Below the pieces are notes generated by a model. The model saw nothing but the letters and a program-made list of their open reading frames with translations, was not told where the DNA came from and made no database searches. Of a stretch of DNA of 41,880 bases, positions 8,116-16,976 are shown piece by piece. The translations under genes and the position numbers were made by a program. The DNA is from an uncultured Ruminococcus sp. (GTDB lineage: Bacteria > Bacillota > Clostridia > Oscillospirales > CAG-272), in NCBI GenBank assembly GCA_902778725.1, contig CACYYS010000008.1, positions 1 through 41,880 of the forward strand. Reading direction: 5' to 3'. How positions within the stretch are numbered: the stretch's first letter is position 1; each line of letters opens with the position of its first letter.

Positions 8116-9162
8116 TTAGTTGAGTTCCGCGAAATACTTGATCGTGCGGACCATCTGGGTGGTGTAGCTGTTCTCGTTGTCGTACCAGGAGACGACCTGG
8201 ACCTGATAGGTGTCGTCGTCGATCTTGGAGACCATGGTCTGGGTCGCGTCAAAGAGGGAGCCGTAGCGCATTCCAATGACGTCGGAGGAGACGATCTGGT
8301 CGGTGTTGTAGCCGAAGCTCTCGTTGGATGCGGCCTTCATCGCGGCGTTGATGCTGTCGGCGGTGATGTCCTTGCCCTTGACGACGGCGACGAGGATCGT
8401 GGTAGAGCCGGTGCAGGTCGGAACGCGCTGAGCGGAGCCGATCAGCTTGCCGTTGAGTTCCGGAATGACAAGGCCGATCGCCTTGGCGGCGCCCGTGGTG
8501 TTCGGCACGATGTTCATCGCGCCGGCGCGGCTGCGGCGGAGGTCGCCCTTGCGCTGCGGACCGTCAAGGATCATCTGGTCGCCGGTGTAGGCGTGAACGG
8601 TGGTCATGATGCCGGAGACGATGGGAGCGTAGTCGTTGAGAGCCTTGGTCATCGGCGCGAGGCAGTTGGTGGTGCAGGAAGCTGCGGAGATGATCGTGTC
8701 GTCCTTGGTCAGGATCTCGTTGTTGACGTTATAAACGATGGTCTTGCAGTTGCCCTTGACGGGAGCGGAAACGACGACCTTCTTTGCGCCGGCGTTGATA
8801 TGCGCCTTCGCCTGCAGCTCGCCCGTCGCCTTATCGGTGCCGACGTAGAAACCGGTGCACTCGAGCACAACGTCCACGCCGAGCGCGGCCCAGGGGCAGT
8901 TGTTCGCATCCTTCTCCGCGTAGATCTTGATCTCCTTCCCGTCGACGATGATGGAATCGTCGGTGGACACAACGGTGTGCTTGTTCTCGCCGGGCGTGCC
9001 GATAAAGGAGCCCTGCGCGGTATCATACTTGAGCAGGTGCGCCAGCATAGCCGGGCTTGTCAGATCGTTGATCGCAACGACCTCATACCCCTCCGCGCCG
9101 AACATCTGACGGAAGGCAAGACGGCCGATCCTGCCGAATCCGTTGATCGCAACTTTTACCAT
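8116..9162 (-). CDS. gap: Glyceraldehyde-3-phosphate dehydrogenase, type I
   Basis: Glycolytic phosphorylating GAPDH, 348 residues. NAD-binding NGFGRIGR (7-14) and D33 at the end of the second strand (VVAINDLT) indicate NAD preference. Catalytic Cys163 sits in SCTTNC, and the active-site His lies in [10 protein letters not shown]. The C-terminal [18 protein letters not shown] is intact. AGGAGG precedes the ATG at 9162 and a good promoter lies at 9215-9243. It has its own terminator and is probably the main transcript here, with the NUDIX gene as a low-level read-through partner. Confidence 0.98.
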   Translation of the reverse strand: MVKVAINGFGRIGRLAFRQMFGAEGYEVVAINDLTSPAMLAHLLKYDTAQGSFIGTPGENKHTVVSTDDSIIVDGKEIKIYAEKDANNCPWAALGVDVVLECTGFYVGTDKATGELQAKAHINAGAKKVVVSAPVKGNCKTIVYNVNNEILTKDDTIISAASCTTNCLAPMTKALNDYAPIVSGIMTTVHAYTGDQMILDGPQRKGDLRRSRAGAMNIVPNTTGAAKAIGLVIPELNGKLIGSAQRVPTCTGSTTILVAVVKGKDITADSINAAMKAASNESFGYNTDQIVSSDVIGMRYGSLFDATQTMVSKIDDDTYQVQVVSWYDNENSYTTQMVRTIKYFAELN

Positions 9163-9214
9163 GATAAAATCCTCCTGAAATAAGATAAAGATTTGTTACC
9201 TTTTACCGTTCCCT

Positions 9215-9243
9215 ATTGTAACACAAAGGCTCTCTTTTCTCAA
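9215..9243 (-). promoter_or_regulatory. Promoter of gapdh
   Basis: Minus-strand TTGAGA (9243-9238), 17-base spacer, TACAAT (9220-9215) with TGT extension. The leader is about 45 bases with AGGAGG near its end. Confidence 0.85.
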
Positions 9244-9333
9244 TAGGTTTTTGCGAAAATTTTATTTTTGTTAATTATTTATCAAGTCGGAGACGGAAAG
9301 CCGGAAAAAGATGGAAAAAATCACAACAGCCGG

Positions 9334-10089
9334 TCAGTTTTTGCTTTTTTGGAGACGCTTTTGGCGGCGGACGCGACGCAAAAACGCCGGAACGGTGAAA
9401 AGGCGTCGGATGCGGGAGGGCTCCCGCAGAGTCCGCCAGAGCCATTCGAGCCCGAGCCGGCAGAAGATCGCCGGCGCCCGTTTCACCTCTCCGGAATAGA
9501 CGTCGAGACTTCCGCCAAGGGCCGCAAAGACCCGCACGCCGGGCAGCGAAGCGCGATGGGCGGCGATCCACTTTTCCTGCTTGGGGGCGCCGAGGCAGAC
9601 GAAAAGCAGAACGGCGCCGGAGGAGGCGATCCGCCCGACGATTTGCGGCGACTGCGTCTCGTCGAAATACCCGTCCGCCGTACCCGCGACAAAAAGACCG
9701 GGATACTTCTCTTTCATCCTCTCCCCCGCCTTCTCCGCGACGCCGGGTTTTCCGCCGAGCAGCCAGACCGGGCGTTCCTTTCCCTTTGCGGCGCAATAGG
9801 CGAGCATCGCCTCCCCGAGCTCCACACCGGGGATCCTCTCGGGGAGCGGATCCCCGAGGATCCGCGCCGCGCGGATCACGCCGACCCCGTCCGCAACGGA
9901 GAGACCGGCGGAATTGAGGATCGCGTGCAGCTCCGGATCGCGGCAGGCCAGCTCCACGATCTCGGGATTCGGGGTGAAAAGAGAGAGCTGCCCGACCTGT
10001 CCGTCAAGCGCCGCAAAAAGGCGGTCTTCCGCCTCTTTTGCCGTCACCCGGTCAAAGCCGACGCCGCAGATAAAAACCCGGTTCCCCAT
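9334..10089 (-). CDS. WecG/TagA/CpsF-family glycosyltransferase
   Basis: GT26-family enzyme of 251 residues. Members transfer N-acetyl-D-mannosamine (or a related sugar) to an undecaprenyl-linked GlcNAc during wall teichoic acid or surface glycan synthesis. Signatures seen: TPNPEIVELA, ADGVGVIRAARILG with the conserved DG, PVWLLGGKPGVAEKA, and LGAPKQEKWI followed by GGSLDVYSGEVKRAP. The start at 10089 (MGNRVFICGVGFD) is preferred over an ATG 8 codons upstream because AAGGGAG lies 5 bases before it. A promoter lies at 10123-10151. No other teichoic acid gene is nearby, so the acceptor cannot be deduced. Confidence 0.93.
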   Translation of the reverse strand: MGNRVFICGVGFDRVTAKEAEDRLFAALDGQVGQLSLFTPNPEIVELACRDPELHAILNSAGLSVADGVGVIRAARILGDPLPERIPGVELGEAMLAYCAAKGKERPVWLLGGKPGVAEKAGERMKEKYPGLFVAGTADGYFDETQSPQIVGRIASSGAVLLFVCLGAPKQEKWIAAHRASLPGVRVFAALGGSLDVYSGEVKRAPAIFCRLGLEWLWRTLREPSRIRRLFTVPAFLRRVRRQKRLQKSKN

Positions 10090-10122
10090 TTTCTCTCCCT
10101 TCCGGAAAATCATATCGCAAAA

Positions 10123-10151
10123 ATTTTATCATAGAGGGGCTCTTTTTTCAA
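10123..10151 (-). promoter_or_regulatory. Promoter of the TagA-like glycosyltransferase gene
   Basis: Minus-strand TTGAAA (10151-10146), 17-base spacer, TAAAAT (10128-10123) with TGA extension. Confidence 0.8.
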
Positions 10152-10203
10152 GTGTTTTATGATTTTCCGTTAAGATCCTGATAATATCTGTTCTTCTTGA
10201 CGA

Positions 10204-10232
10204 TTGACAGAGAAAGAAAAGAATGGTAAAAT
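10204..10232 (+). promoter_or_regulatory. Promoter of the pfp-nfnA-nfnB operon
   Basis: TTGACA (10204-10209), 17-base spacer, TAAAAT (10227-10232) with TGG extension. It rules out the upstream in-frame TTG at 10204 as a start. Confidence 0.85.
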
Positions 10233-10278
10233 AAAGACAATTAAGCAATTCCGAATACTGACAAAGGGGGATCCGCTT

Positions 10279-11511
10279 TTGGAGCACCTGATTGGAAACG
10301 CAGCGGTGGGACAGTCCGGAGGACCGACCGCCGCGATCAACGCCTCTCTCGCGGGCGTCCTGCGCGGCGTACGCGATCACGCGGAAACGATCCCGAAGAT
10401 CTACGGGATGAAAAACGGGATCGACGGACTGCTCGCCGGGGATCTCACCGACCTGACCCCGCTCTCCCGCGACGGAGCCCGGCTCTCCCTGCTTGAGACG
10501 ACGCCCGCTTCCGCCCTCGGCTCCTGCCGCACGCGTCTCCCCGCGCCGGACAGCGACGACGGAACGCTCGCCCGCGCCGTCGACGTCTTCCGCAAATATG
10601 ATATCCGTTATTTCTTTTACATCGGGGGCAACGACTCGATGGACACCGTCGCCAAGCTCTCCGCTTACACGGAGACGGTCGGCTACGAGATGCGCGTCTT
10701 CGGCGTCCCCAAAACGATCGACAACGACCTCGCCCTGACCGACCACACGCCCGGCTACGGATCAGCCGCCAAGTACGTTGCAAACACCGTGGCGGAGCTT
10801 GTCCGCGACTGCGCCGTCTACACCGTCCCCGCCGTGACGATCGTGGAGATCATGGGGCGGGACGCCGGATGGCTCGCAGCCTCCGCCGGGATCGGCCGCT
10901 ATATCGGCTCGGGCGCGCCGGACGCGGTCTATCTGCCGGAGCGGGCCTTCTCCCTCGACTCTTTCGACCGGGATCTCAAAGAAGCCTTCGCCCGGCACCC
11001 CAACGTTGTCGTCGCGGTCTCGGAGGGGATCCGCTACCGGGACGGGCGCTACGTCTGCGAGGGGCTCTTCTCCGAGCAAAAAGACCGTTTCGGGCATGTG
11101 ATCCTGACGGGAGCGGCCGCCGCGCTCAAGGAACACGTCAAAGAGACCTTCCGCTGCAAGGCGCGGGCGGTCGAGCTCTCCACCGTTCAGCGCTGCGCCG
11201 CTCACATCGCCTCCCTGACCGACATCCGCGAGGCGTCCGACATCGCGGCGTTCGCGGTCGGGCGCGCCGTTTGCGGGGAGAGCGGCAGGACCGCCGTCTT
11301 CCGGCGGCTCTCGGACGACCCTTACCGGGTCGTGTTCGGGAGCGCGCCCGTCTCCGAGATCGCAAACAAAGTCAAACACGTTCCGGATGAATTCATCACA
11401 CCGGAAGGAAACTACGTCACGTCCGCCTTTGCCGCCTATCTCCTCCCGCTGATCCGGGGTGAGACGAACCCGGTTTACGAGAACGGCGTCGTGAAGCATT
11501 TTATACTCTGA
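10279..11511 (+). CDS. pfp: Pyrophosphate-type 6-phosphofructokinase
   Basis: Phosphofructokinase of 410 residues, probably using pyrophosphate and therefore reversible. Signatures: GQSGGPTAAINASLAG (11-26), GGNDS at 116-120 where ATP enzymes carry GGDGS, PKTIDND (144-150) with Lys145 and the catalytic Asp148, and MGRDAGW (192-198). A Lys in PKTIDND together with no GGDGS marks PPi-dependent members. The start is TTG at 10279, chosen because AAAGGGGG lies 8 bases upstream and the promoter occupies anything earlier; MEHLIGNAAVGQSGGP fits the family. nfnA begins 12 bases after the stop. The phosphoryl donor is inferred from motifs, not proven. Confidence 0.92.
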   Translation: MEHLIGNAAVGQSGGPTAAINASLAGVLRGVRDHAETIPKIYGMKNGIDGLLAGDLTDLTPLSRDGARLSLLETTPASALGSCRTRLPAPDSDDGTLARAVDVFRKYDIRYFFYIGGNDSMDTVAKLSAYTETVGYEMRVFGVPKTIDNDLALTDHTPGYGSAAKYVANTVAELVRDCAVYTVPAVTIVEIMGRDAGWLAASAGIGRYIGSGAPDAVYLPERAFSLDSFDRDLKEAFARHPNVVVAVSEGIRYRDGRYVCEGLFSEQKDRFGHVILTGAAAALKEHVKETFRCKARAVELSTVQRCAAHIASLTDIREASDIAAFAVGRAVCGESGRTAVFRRLSDDPYRVVFGSAPVSEIANKVKHVPDEFITPEGNYVTSAFAAYLLPLIRGETNPVYENGVVKHFIL

Positions 11512-11523
11512 CGGAGGAAAACC

Positions 11524-12372
11524 ATGTACCGAATTCTGAAAAAAGAGATCCTTAATGAAAGCGTGAAAAAATACATCGTCGACGCGCCCGCCGTCGCAAA
11601 AAAAGCGAAGGCCGGGCAGTTCGTCGTCGTCCGGACCGCGGAGGACAGCGAGCGCATCCCGCTGACGATCGCCGACTATGACAGAGAAAAAGGCACCGTA
11701 ACGATCATCTTCCAGGAGGTCGGCGCGGGAACGATGGAGCTCGGAGAGCTTGAAGAGGGGGAAAGCATCCTCGACTTCGCGGGCCCTCTCGGCCGCGCTT
11801 CCGAGCTTGACGGGATCCGGAGCGCCTGCGTGATCGGCGGCGGTCTCGGCTGCGCGATCGCCCTGCCGCAGGCAAGAGCGCTGAAGGCAGCGGGCGCCCG
11901 CGTCGATATGATCGCCGGCTTCCGATGCAAGGACCTTGTGATCCTGGAAGAAGAGATGCGGGGAGCGTCCGACAACTTCCTCCTCTGCACCGACGACGGC
12001 TCGCGCGGAAGAAAAGGACTTGTCACCGCCGCGCTGGAGGACCTGCTCGCCGCCGGAGAGAAATACGACGTCTGCATCGCGATCGGGCCCCTGGTGATGA
12101 TGAAGTTCGTCGTCCTGACGGCGAAAAAGCACGGTCTGCGGACGGTCGTGAGCATGAACCCGATCATGGTGGACGGGACCGGGATGTGCGGCTGCTGCCG
12201 GGTCACCGTGGGCGGCGAAACGAAATTCGCCTGCGTGGACGGCCCCGACTTTGACGGAGACGAGGTCGACTTTGACGAGTCGATCCGCCGCGCGAAGATG
12301 TACGCGGAATTTGAGAAAAAAGCCAAGGAAGCGCACCGCTGCCGTCTGAAGGGAGTGATCGACAATGCCTAA
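11524..12372 (+). CDS. nfnA: NfnA-type ferredoxin:NADP oxidoreductase subunit alpha (FAD/[2Fe-2S])
   Basis: Small subunit of the NADH-dependent ferredoxin:NADP+ oxidoreductase, 282 residues. It carries a ferredoxin-NADP reductase fold. N-terminal FAD domain (about 1-100, with RIPLTIADYD as the flavin-binding region), NAD-binding domain with GGGLGCAIALPQ (about 105-116), and a C-terminal [2Fe-2S] site in DGTGMCGCCRVTVGG plus FACVDGP. GGAGG lies 6 bases before the ATG. It overlaps nfnB by 8 bases, so the pair is translationally coupled. The alternative annotation 'sulfide dehydrogenase/DHOD electron-transfer subunit' refers to the same family; the partner gene supports NfnA. Confidence 0.9.
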   Translation: MYRILKKEILNESVKKYIVDAPAVAKKAKAGQFVVVRTAEDSERIPLTIADYDREKGTVTIIFQEVGAGTMELGELEEGESILDFAGPLGRASELDGIRSACVIGGGLGCAIALPQARALKAAGARVDMIAGFRCKDLVILEEEMRGASDNFLLCTDDGSRGRKGLVTAALEDLLAAGEKYDVCIAIGPLVMMKFVVLTAKKHGLRTVVSMNPIMVDGTGMCGCCRVTVGGETKFACVDGPDFDGDEVDFDESIRRAKMYAEFEKKAKEAHRCRLKGVIDNA

Positions 12373-13771
12373 CATGTCGCCAAAAAAAGTCCCCATGCCC
12401 GAGCAGGATCCGAACGTCCGGAACAAGAATTTTAAAGAAGTCGCCCTCGGCTACACCGAGAAGATGGCGGTAGAGGAAGCGCAGCGCTGCCTGCACTGCA
12501 AGACGATGCCCTGCGTGTCCGGCTGTCCCGTGAACGTCCGGATCCCGGACTTCATCGCGCGGATCGCGTCCGGCGATTTCCTCGGAGCCGCCGAAACGAT
12601 CAAGGAGACAAGCGCCCTGCCCGCCGTCTGCGGGCGCGTTTGCCCGCAGGAAACGCAATGCGAATCGAAGTGCGTGCGCGGGATCAAGGGAGAGCCCGTC
12701 GCGATCGGACGGCTCGAGCGCTTTGCCGCCGACTATGCGATGCGCGCGCAGGACCGGACGGCGCAAGCCGCGCCGGACATCCCCAAAAACGGCCACCGCT
12801 GCGCCGTTGTGGGAGCGGGTCCCTCCGGTCTCACCTGCGCGGGCGACCTCGCCCGCATGGGGTATGACGTCACGGTCTTTGAAGCGTTCCACACAGCGGG
12901 CGGAGTGCTGGTTTACGGCATCCCCGAGTTCCGCCTCCCGAAGGCGATCGTGCAGAAGGAGATCGATTCCCTCCGCGCGCTCGGCGTCCGCTTTGAGCTC
13001 AACTACATCGTCGGGCGCACCTCGACGGTCGACGAGCTGTTTGAGGAAGGCTACGAAGCCGTCTTTATCGGAAGCGGCGCGGGACTGCCGAGCTTTATGC
13101 ATATTCCCGGAGAAAATCTCAACGGCGTTTACTCCGCCAACGAATTCCTCACCCGGATCAATCTGATGAAAGCCTATCTGCCCGGCGCCAAGACCCCCGT
13201 GATGATCCCGAAGACCGCCGTGATCGTCGGCGGCGGGAACGTGGCAATGGACGCGGCGCGCTGCGCGAAACGCATCGGCGCCGAGACGGTCTACGTCCTT
13301 TACCGCCGGGGCGAGGAAGAGATGCCCGCCCGCCTCGAGGAGATCCACCACGCAAAGGAGGAGGGGATCGTCTTCAAGTTCCTCTCCGCGCCCACCGCGA
13401 TCCGCGGCGATGAAAACGGCAGCGTGATCGCCGTGGAGTGCGTGGAGATGGAGCTCGGCGAGCCGGACGCTTCCGGACGCCGCAGACCGAAGCCGAAAGA
13501 GAATTCCTCCTTCCTCCTCGACGCGGACTGCGTGATCATGGCGATCGGCACCTCTCCCAATCCCCTGATCCGAACGACCACCCCCGACCTTGAGACCAAC
13601 CGCCACGGCTGCATCGTCGCGGACGAGGCGACGGGCGCCACCTCCAAGGAGGGCGTCTTTGCCGGAGGCGACGCCGTGACCGGCGCCGCGACCGTGATCC
13701 TGGCGATGGGCGCGGGGAAAGCCGCCGCCAAAGCCATGGACGAGTATATCAAGAGCCGGAGCGGATCCTGA
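12365..13771 (+). CDS. nfnB: NfnB-type subunit (GltD-like flavoprotein, [4Fe-4S])
   Basis: Large subunit of Nfn, 468 residues, homologous to the small subunit of glutamate synthase. With NfnA it bifurcates electrons from NADPH between NAD+ and ferredoxin. The N-terminal cysteine clusters CLHCKTMPCVSGCP and CGRVCPQETQCESKC bind two [4Fe-4S] centres. FAD-binding VVGAGPSGLTCAGDLA (about 143-158) and NADPH-binding VIVGGGNVAMDAAR follow, then the C-terminal GVFAGGDAVTGAATVILAMG. It is often annotated gltA ('NADPH-dependent glutamate synthase, homotetrameric'), but the adjacent nfnA and the absence of a GOGAT large subunit favour Nfn. The linkage with PPi-PFK points to redox balancing of fermentation. 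Confidence 0.92.
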   Translation: MPNMSPKKVPMPEQDPNVRNKNFKEVALGYTEKMAVEEAQRCLHCKTMPCVSGCPVNVRIPDFIARIASGDFLGAAETIKETSALPAVCGRVCPQETQCESKCVRGIKGEPVAIGRLERFAADYAMRAQDRTAQAAPDIPKNGHRCAVVGAGPSGLTCAGDLARMGYDVTVFEAFHTAGGVLVYGIPEFRLPKAIVQKEIDSLRALGVRFELNYIVGRTSTVDELFEEGYEAVFIGSGAGLPSFMHIPGENLNGVYSANEFLTRINLMKAYLPGAKTPVMIPKTAVIVGGGNVAMDAARCAKRIGAETVYVLYRRGEEEMPARLEEIHHAKEEGIVFKFLSAPTAIRGDENGSVIAVECVEMELGEPDASGRRRPKPKENSSFLLDADCVIMAIGTSPNPLIRTTTPDLETNRHGCIVADEATGATSKEGVFAGGDAVTGAATVILAMGAGKAAAKAMDEYIKSRSGS

Positions 13772-13795
13772 CCGCCGCTCGGAAAAGGAGCCGAC

Positions 13796-14341
13796 ATGAA
13801 CAGTCCTGCAGAGCAGACGCCGCCCGGCGCATCGCCCCGGAAGGGGACGCGGGCGTACGATCAGCGCCGTTATTTCACCTGCCGGTCGAATCTGCTCGTG
13901 ATGACGGTCTTTACCCTCGCCAATCTGATCCTCGTCGTTCTCGACGTAGATTTCAGCCTTTCCTTTTCGGCGATCCTGCCTCTCTTTCTCTGCTCTTTCG
14001 GGAAAGAGCTGGCCGCCAAGACCGGCGCGGCGGCGCTTTTCCCCCTTGCGATCGTCCTCGCCGCTCTGCTGATCCTCCTCTTTTTCCTCTGCTGGCTCTT
14101 TTCCGCCAAGCGGTACGGGTGGCTGATCCCCGCGCTCGTTGTTTACGCCGCGGACACCGCCCTCCTCCTCTCGATGATCACCCCGGAGCATCTGCTTACC
14201 ATGATCATCGAGATCGTCTTCCACGTATGGGTCCTCTATTATCTGATCGCGGGGATCATCGCCGGCAGGCGTCTCAAAAAGGAAAAGGAAGCTCCCCTCT
14301 CCCCTTCCCGGGCAGACAAAGAACCCCCTTCTCCGCTATAA
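13796..14341 (+). CDS. Multi-pass membrane protein, unknown function
   Basis: A 181-residue membrane protein. Residues 1-30 are a Pro/Arg-rich cytoplasmic tail. Hydrophobic segments lie near 33-52, 55-70, 80-105, 108-128 and 132-155, giving four or five helices. The C-terminal tail (RRLKKEKEAPLSPSRADKE) is charged. No recognised domain. AAAGGAG lies 6 bases before the ATG, 24 bases after nfnB, so it belongs to the pfp-nfnAB transcript and ends at a strong terminator. Cotranscription may hint at a membrane role in redox or transport, but that is speculation. Confidence 0.75.
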   Translation: MNSPAEQTPPGASPRKGTRAYDQRRYFTCRSNLLVMTVFTLANLILVVLDVDFSLSFSAILPLFLCSFGKELAAKTGAAALFPLAIVLAALLILLFFLCWLFSAKRYGWLIPALVVYAADTALLLSMITPEHLLTMIIEIVFHVWVLYYLIAGIIAGRRLKKEKEAPLSPSRADKEPPSPL

Positions 14342-14383
14342 AAAGCGCGGCGCACGTTGTGCGCCGCGTTCTCTTTATTTTTT
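14341..14383. terminator. Bidirectional terminator between convergent genes
   Basis: A 10-bp perfect stem (14346-14355 with 14359-14368), 3-base loop. T-rich tail CTCTTTATTTTTT on the plus side and TTTTT on the minus side. It separates the membrane-protein gene from the convergent HAD gene. The arm CGCGGCGCAC recurs in the terminator at 31645-31687. Confidence 0.9.
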
Positions 14384-14935
14384 CCAGGGGAGGAGACGGT
14401 CTCCTTTCACAATGAATGCTTTTTTACTGACCTTTGCCAGTGGATCGTCGTTGTGAGAATCGGAGAAGAATTCCTCGATCTCCCCGCGGGGAAAGAAGGC
14501 GCGGAACCGCCGGACCTTCTCTTCTCCGTGGCAGTTCTCTCCCAAAAAGATCCCGGTGCGGGGATCCACGGGCGAGGCAAGGAGAGAGGAGACGCCGAGC
14601 TTGGCGCAAACGGGCCGGAGCAAAAACTCGGGCGAGGCGGAAATGACCACGTCGTCCCCCCGCTGCCGGTGGAGATACCAGGGCTTGATATAGCGGAGAT
14701 GCCCGTCCCAGAAGGAGGCGACCGCCGCCTCACAGTTCGGCAAAAGAGGCAAAAAAGAGAAGAGATTTTCCTTGAACGCCTGGAGATGCATCCGCCCGAA
14801 GAGATAGGAAACCCCCTTGCCCGCGATCCGCGGCAAACGGCGGAGTACGGCGGGATAGCGCCGCGCGCAGTAGAAAAAAAAGTCCGCCGTGCTGTCTCCC
14901 CGGTAGATGGTATTGTCAAAATCATAAACGTTCAT
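14375..14935 (-). CDS. HAD-family phosphatase (phosphoserine phosphatase-like, subfamily IB)
   Basis: A 186-residue haloacid dehalogenase-type hydrolase, predicted to cleave a phosphomonoester. Motif I is DFDNT (5-9), with nucleophile D5 and D7. Motif II is the Ser in ISASPEF, motif III a Lys in the GEEKVRRF region, and motif IV SDSHNDDP supplies the Mg2+-binding acids. The helical cap between motifs I and II fits subfamily IB, which also includes CDP-diacylglycerol-linked phosphatases. AGGTGAG precedes the ATG; a TAGAAT -10-like element lies about 20 bases further up without a good -35. Substrate unknown. Confidence 0.87.
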   Translation of the reverse strand: MNVYDFDNTIYRGDSTADFFFYCARRYPAVLRRLPRIAGKGVSYLFGRMHLQAFKENLFSFLPLLPNCEAAVASFWDGHLRYIKPWYLHRQRGDDVVISASPEFLLRPVCAKLGVSSLLASPVDPRTGIFLGENCHGEEKVRRFRAFFPRGEIEEFFSDSHNDDPLAKVSKKAFIVKGDRLLPWKK

Positions 14936-15021
14936 GCTCTCACCTCTGCTTTATTCTACCATATCCGTCATAGGAAAAAAAGAAAAAATCCGTTTCTTTT
15001 CTGTAAACTTTTCCGTCCCCC

Positions 15022-15050
15022 TTGAAAAAGACGCGGAGTTCGTGTATATT
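15022..15050 (+). promoter_or_regulatory. Promoter of the glycogen operon
   Basis: TTGAAA (15022-15027), 17-base spacer, TATATT (15045-15050). The AT-rich leader before the glgB ATG (15090) is about 33 bases. Confidence 0.8.
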
Positions 15051-15089
15051 ATTAAGTGATAAAATATATTAGATAAGGACGGGGGCAGT

Positions 15090-16976
15090 ATGACAGAACG
15101 AAAAGCAGGCGATCTTCCCGTCTATCTCTTCCATCAGGGGACGAACTACCGCTCCTACGAGCTGCTCGGCGCCCACCGGGAAGGGCGCTTTGCCGTCTTC
15201 CGCACCTGGGCGCCGAACGCGGACGCGGTCTTCCTTTGCGGGGACTTCAACGGTTGGGGAGACGGGGACAGGATGCGCCGCGTCTCCGACGAGGGACTGT
15301 GGGAGATCGCGCTTCCCTCCGCTCGGATCCCGCCGCTTTCCCGTTACAAATACCGGATCGAGCGCGGCGGACGGCGGGTGATGAAGGCGGATCCTTACGC
15401 CTTTGCCGCCGAGCTGCGCCCCGCCACCGCTTCCCTCTTTTACGAACTGAAGGGCTTTCGCTGGAGCGACGGAAAGTGGATGCGGCAGCGCAGAGAAAAC
15501 GCTCCCGCCTTTTACGCCCGGCCGCTCAATATCTACGAAGTGCATCTCGGCTCCTGGAAACGGCACGGGGACGGCGCTTTTTACTCCTACCGCGAGCTTG
15601 CCGACGAGCTGATCCCCTACGCGCGGGACATGGGGTACACGCACCTGGAATTGATGCCCGTTGCGGAGCACCCGCTCGACGCCTCCTGGGGCTATCAGGT
15701 GACGGGATATTTTGCGCCGACCGCCCGTTTCGGCACGCCGCACGACTTTATGTATTTCATCAACGCGGCGCACCGCGCGGGGATCGGAGTGATCCTCGAC
15801 TGGGTGCCCGCTCACTTCCCGAAGGACGAGCACGGACTCTTTGAGTTCGACGGCGGACCCCTTTACGAATATCAGGATCCCAACCGGCAGGAGCAGAAGG
15901 GCTGGGGCACGCGCTGTTTTGACGTGGGACGAAACGAAGTCGAATGCTTTCTCGTTTCCAACGCCCTGTTCTGGCTGGAGCGCTATCACGTCGACGGGCT
16001 GCGGGTGGACGCCGTCGCCTCGATGCTCTACCTCGATTACGGGCGCGGGGACGGAGAGTGGACCCCCAACGCCCGGGGCGGGAACCGCTCGCTTGAGGCG
16101 ATCGCCTTTTTCCGGAAGCTCAACGCCGCCATGCGGGAGAATTATCCGGACGCGCTGACGATCGCGGAGGAGTCTACCGCCTTCCCCGACGTGACGCGCT
16201 TTGAGCGCGAAGGGCTCGGCTTCTCCCTCAAATGGAACATGGGGTGGATGAACGACTCTCTCTCCTATCTGGAGACCGATCCGGTCTACCGTTCCTACGC
16301 CCACCGCAAGATCACCTTTCCGCTCGTTTACGCTTTTTCGGAAAAATTCGTCCTCCCCGTCTCCCACGACGAGGTCGTCTACGGCAAACGGTCGCTTGTC
16401 GACAAAGCGCCGGGTGACTACGGCGCCAAATTCGCGCAGGCGCGGCTCTTTGCCGTCTATCAGATGACGATGCCGGGCAAAAAACTGAATTTTATGGGCA
16501 ACGAAATCGCCCAGTTCGCCGAGTGGGACTTCTCCGGCTCGGTCGAATGGTTCCTGCTCGGATATGATACGCACAGACGGTTTTCCGAATTCATCCGCAG
16601 CCTCAACCTCTTTTACCGCGAGCACCGTCAGCTCTGGGAGCGGGACGACAGCTGGAGCGGTTTTGAGTGGCTGCTCGCGGACGACGCGGACGACAGCGTA
16701 TTCGCCTATCTCCGGCGCGGCAACGCGGGCGAGGATCTGATCGTCGTCCTCAACTGCACGCCCGTCCGGCGGGAGGGATTCCTCCTCCCCGTCCCGCGGG
16801 CGGGAGAATACCGCACCGTCTTTTCCTCCGCCGAGGAGTTCGGTCCCGCCGACGCGCCGCCCATCCCCGCTCTTCCCCGTCCCGCCGCCGGGCGAGACCG
16901 ATCCATAGAGCTTACCCTTCCCTCCTTCAGCGCCGTGATCTTACAAAATACCGTAGAAAGGCCAGAAGATCTATGA
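15090..16976 (+). CDS. glgB: 1,4-alpha-glucan branching enzyme
   Basis: Introduces alpha-1,6 branches into glycogen. 628 residues, the length of single-CBM48 branching enzymes. N-terminal CBM48 at about 20-115 ([20 protein letters not shown]), then the GH13 barrel. Motifs: [17 protein letters not shown] (201-217), nucleophile D307 in VDGLRVDAV, acid/base E360 in AEEST, and transition-state D427 in [12 protein letters not shown]-terminal beta domain from about 520. GACGGGGGCAG precedes the ATG. It is first in a run of six genes and overlaps glgC by ATGA. All catalytic residues are present. Confidence 0.98.
   Translation: MTERKAGDLPVYLFHQGTNYRSYELLGAHREGRFAVFRTWAPNADAVFLCGDFNGWGDGDRMRRVSDEGLWEIALPSARIPPLSRYKYRIERGGRRVMKADPYAFAAELRPATASLFYELKGFRWSDGKWMRQRRENAPAFYARPLNIYEVHLGSWKRHGDGAFYSYRELADELIPYARDMGYTHLELMPVAEHPLDASWGYQVTGYFAPTARFGTPHDFMYFINAAHRAGIGVILDWVPAHFPKDEHGLFEFDGGPLYEYQDPNRQEQKGWGTRCFDVGRNEVECFLVSNALFWLERYHVDGLRVDAVASMLYLDYGRGDGEWTPNARGGNRSLEAIAFFRKLNAAMRENYPDALTIAEESTAFPDVTRFEREGLGFSLKWNMGWMNDSLSYLETDPVYRSYAHRKITFPLVYAFSEKFVLPVSHDEVVYGKRSLVDKAPGDYGAKFAQARLFAVYQMTMPGKKLNFMGNEIAQFAEWDFSGSVEWFLLGYDTHRRFSEFIRSLNLFYREHRQLWERDDSWSGFEWLLADDADDSVFAYLRRGNAGEDLIVVLNCTPVRREGFLLPVPRAGEYRTVFSSAEEFGPADAPPIPALPRPAAGRDRSIELTLPSFSAVILQNTVERPEDL

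Noticed and set aside
10204..10278. Earlier start for the phosphofructokinase
   Set aside because: The region holds the promoter (10204-10232), and the extra residues do not resemble the family N-terminus.
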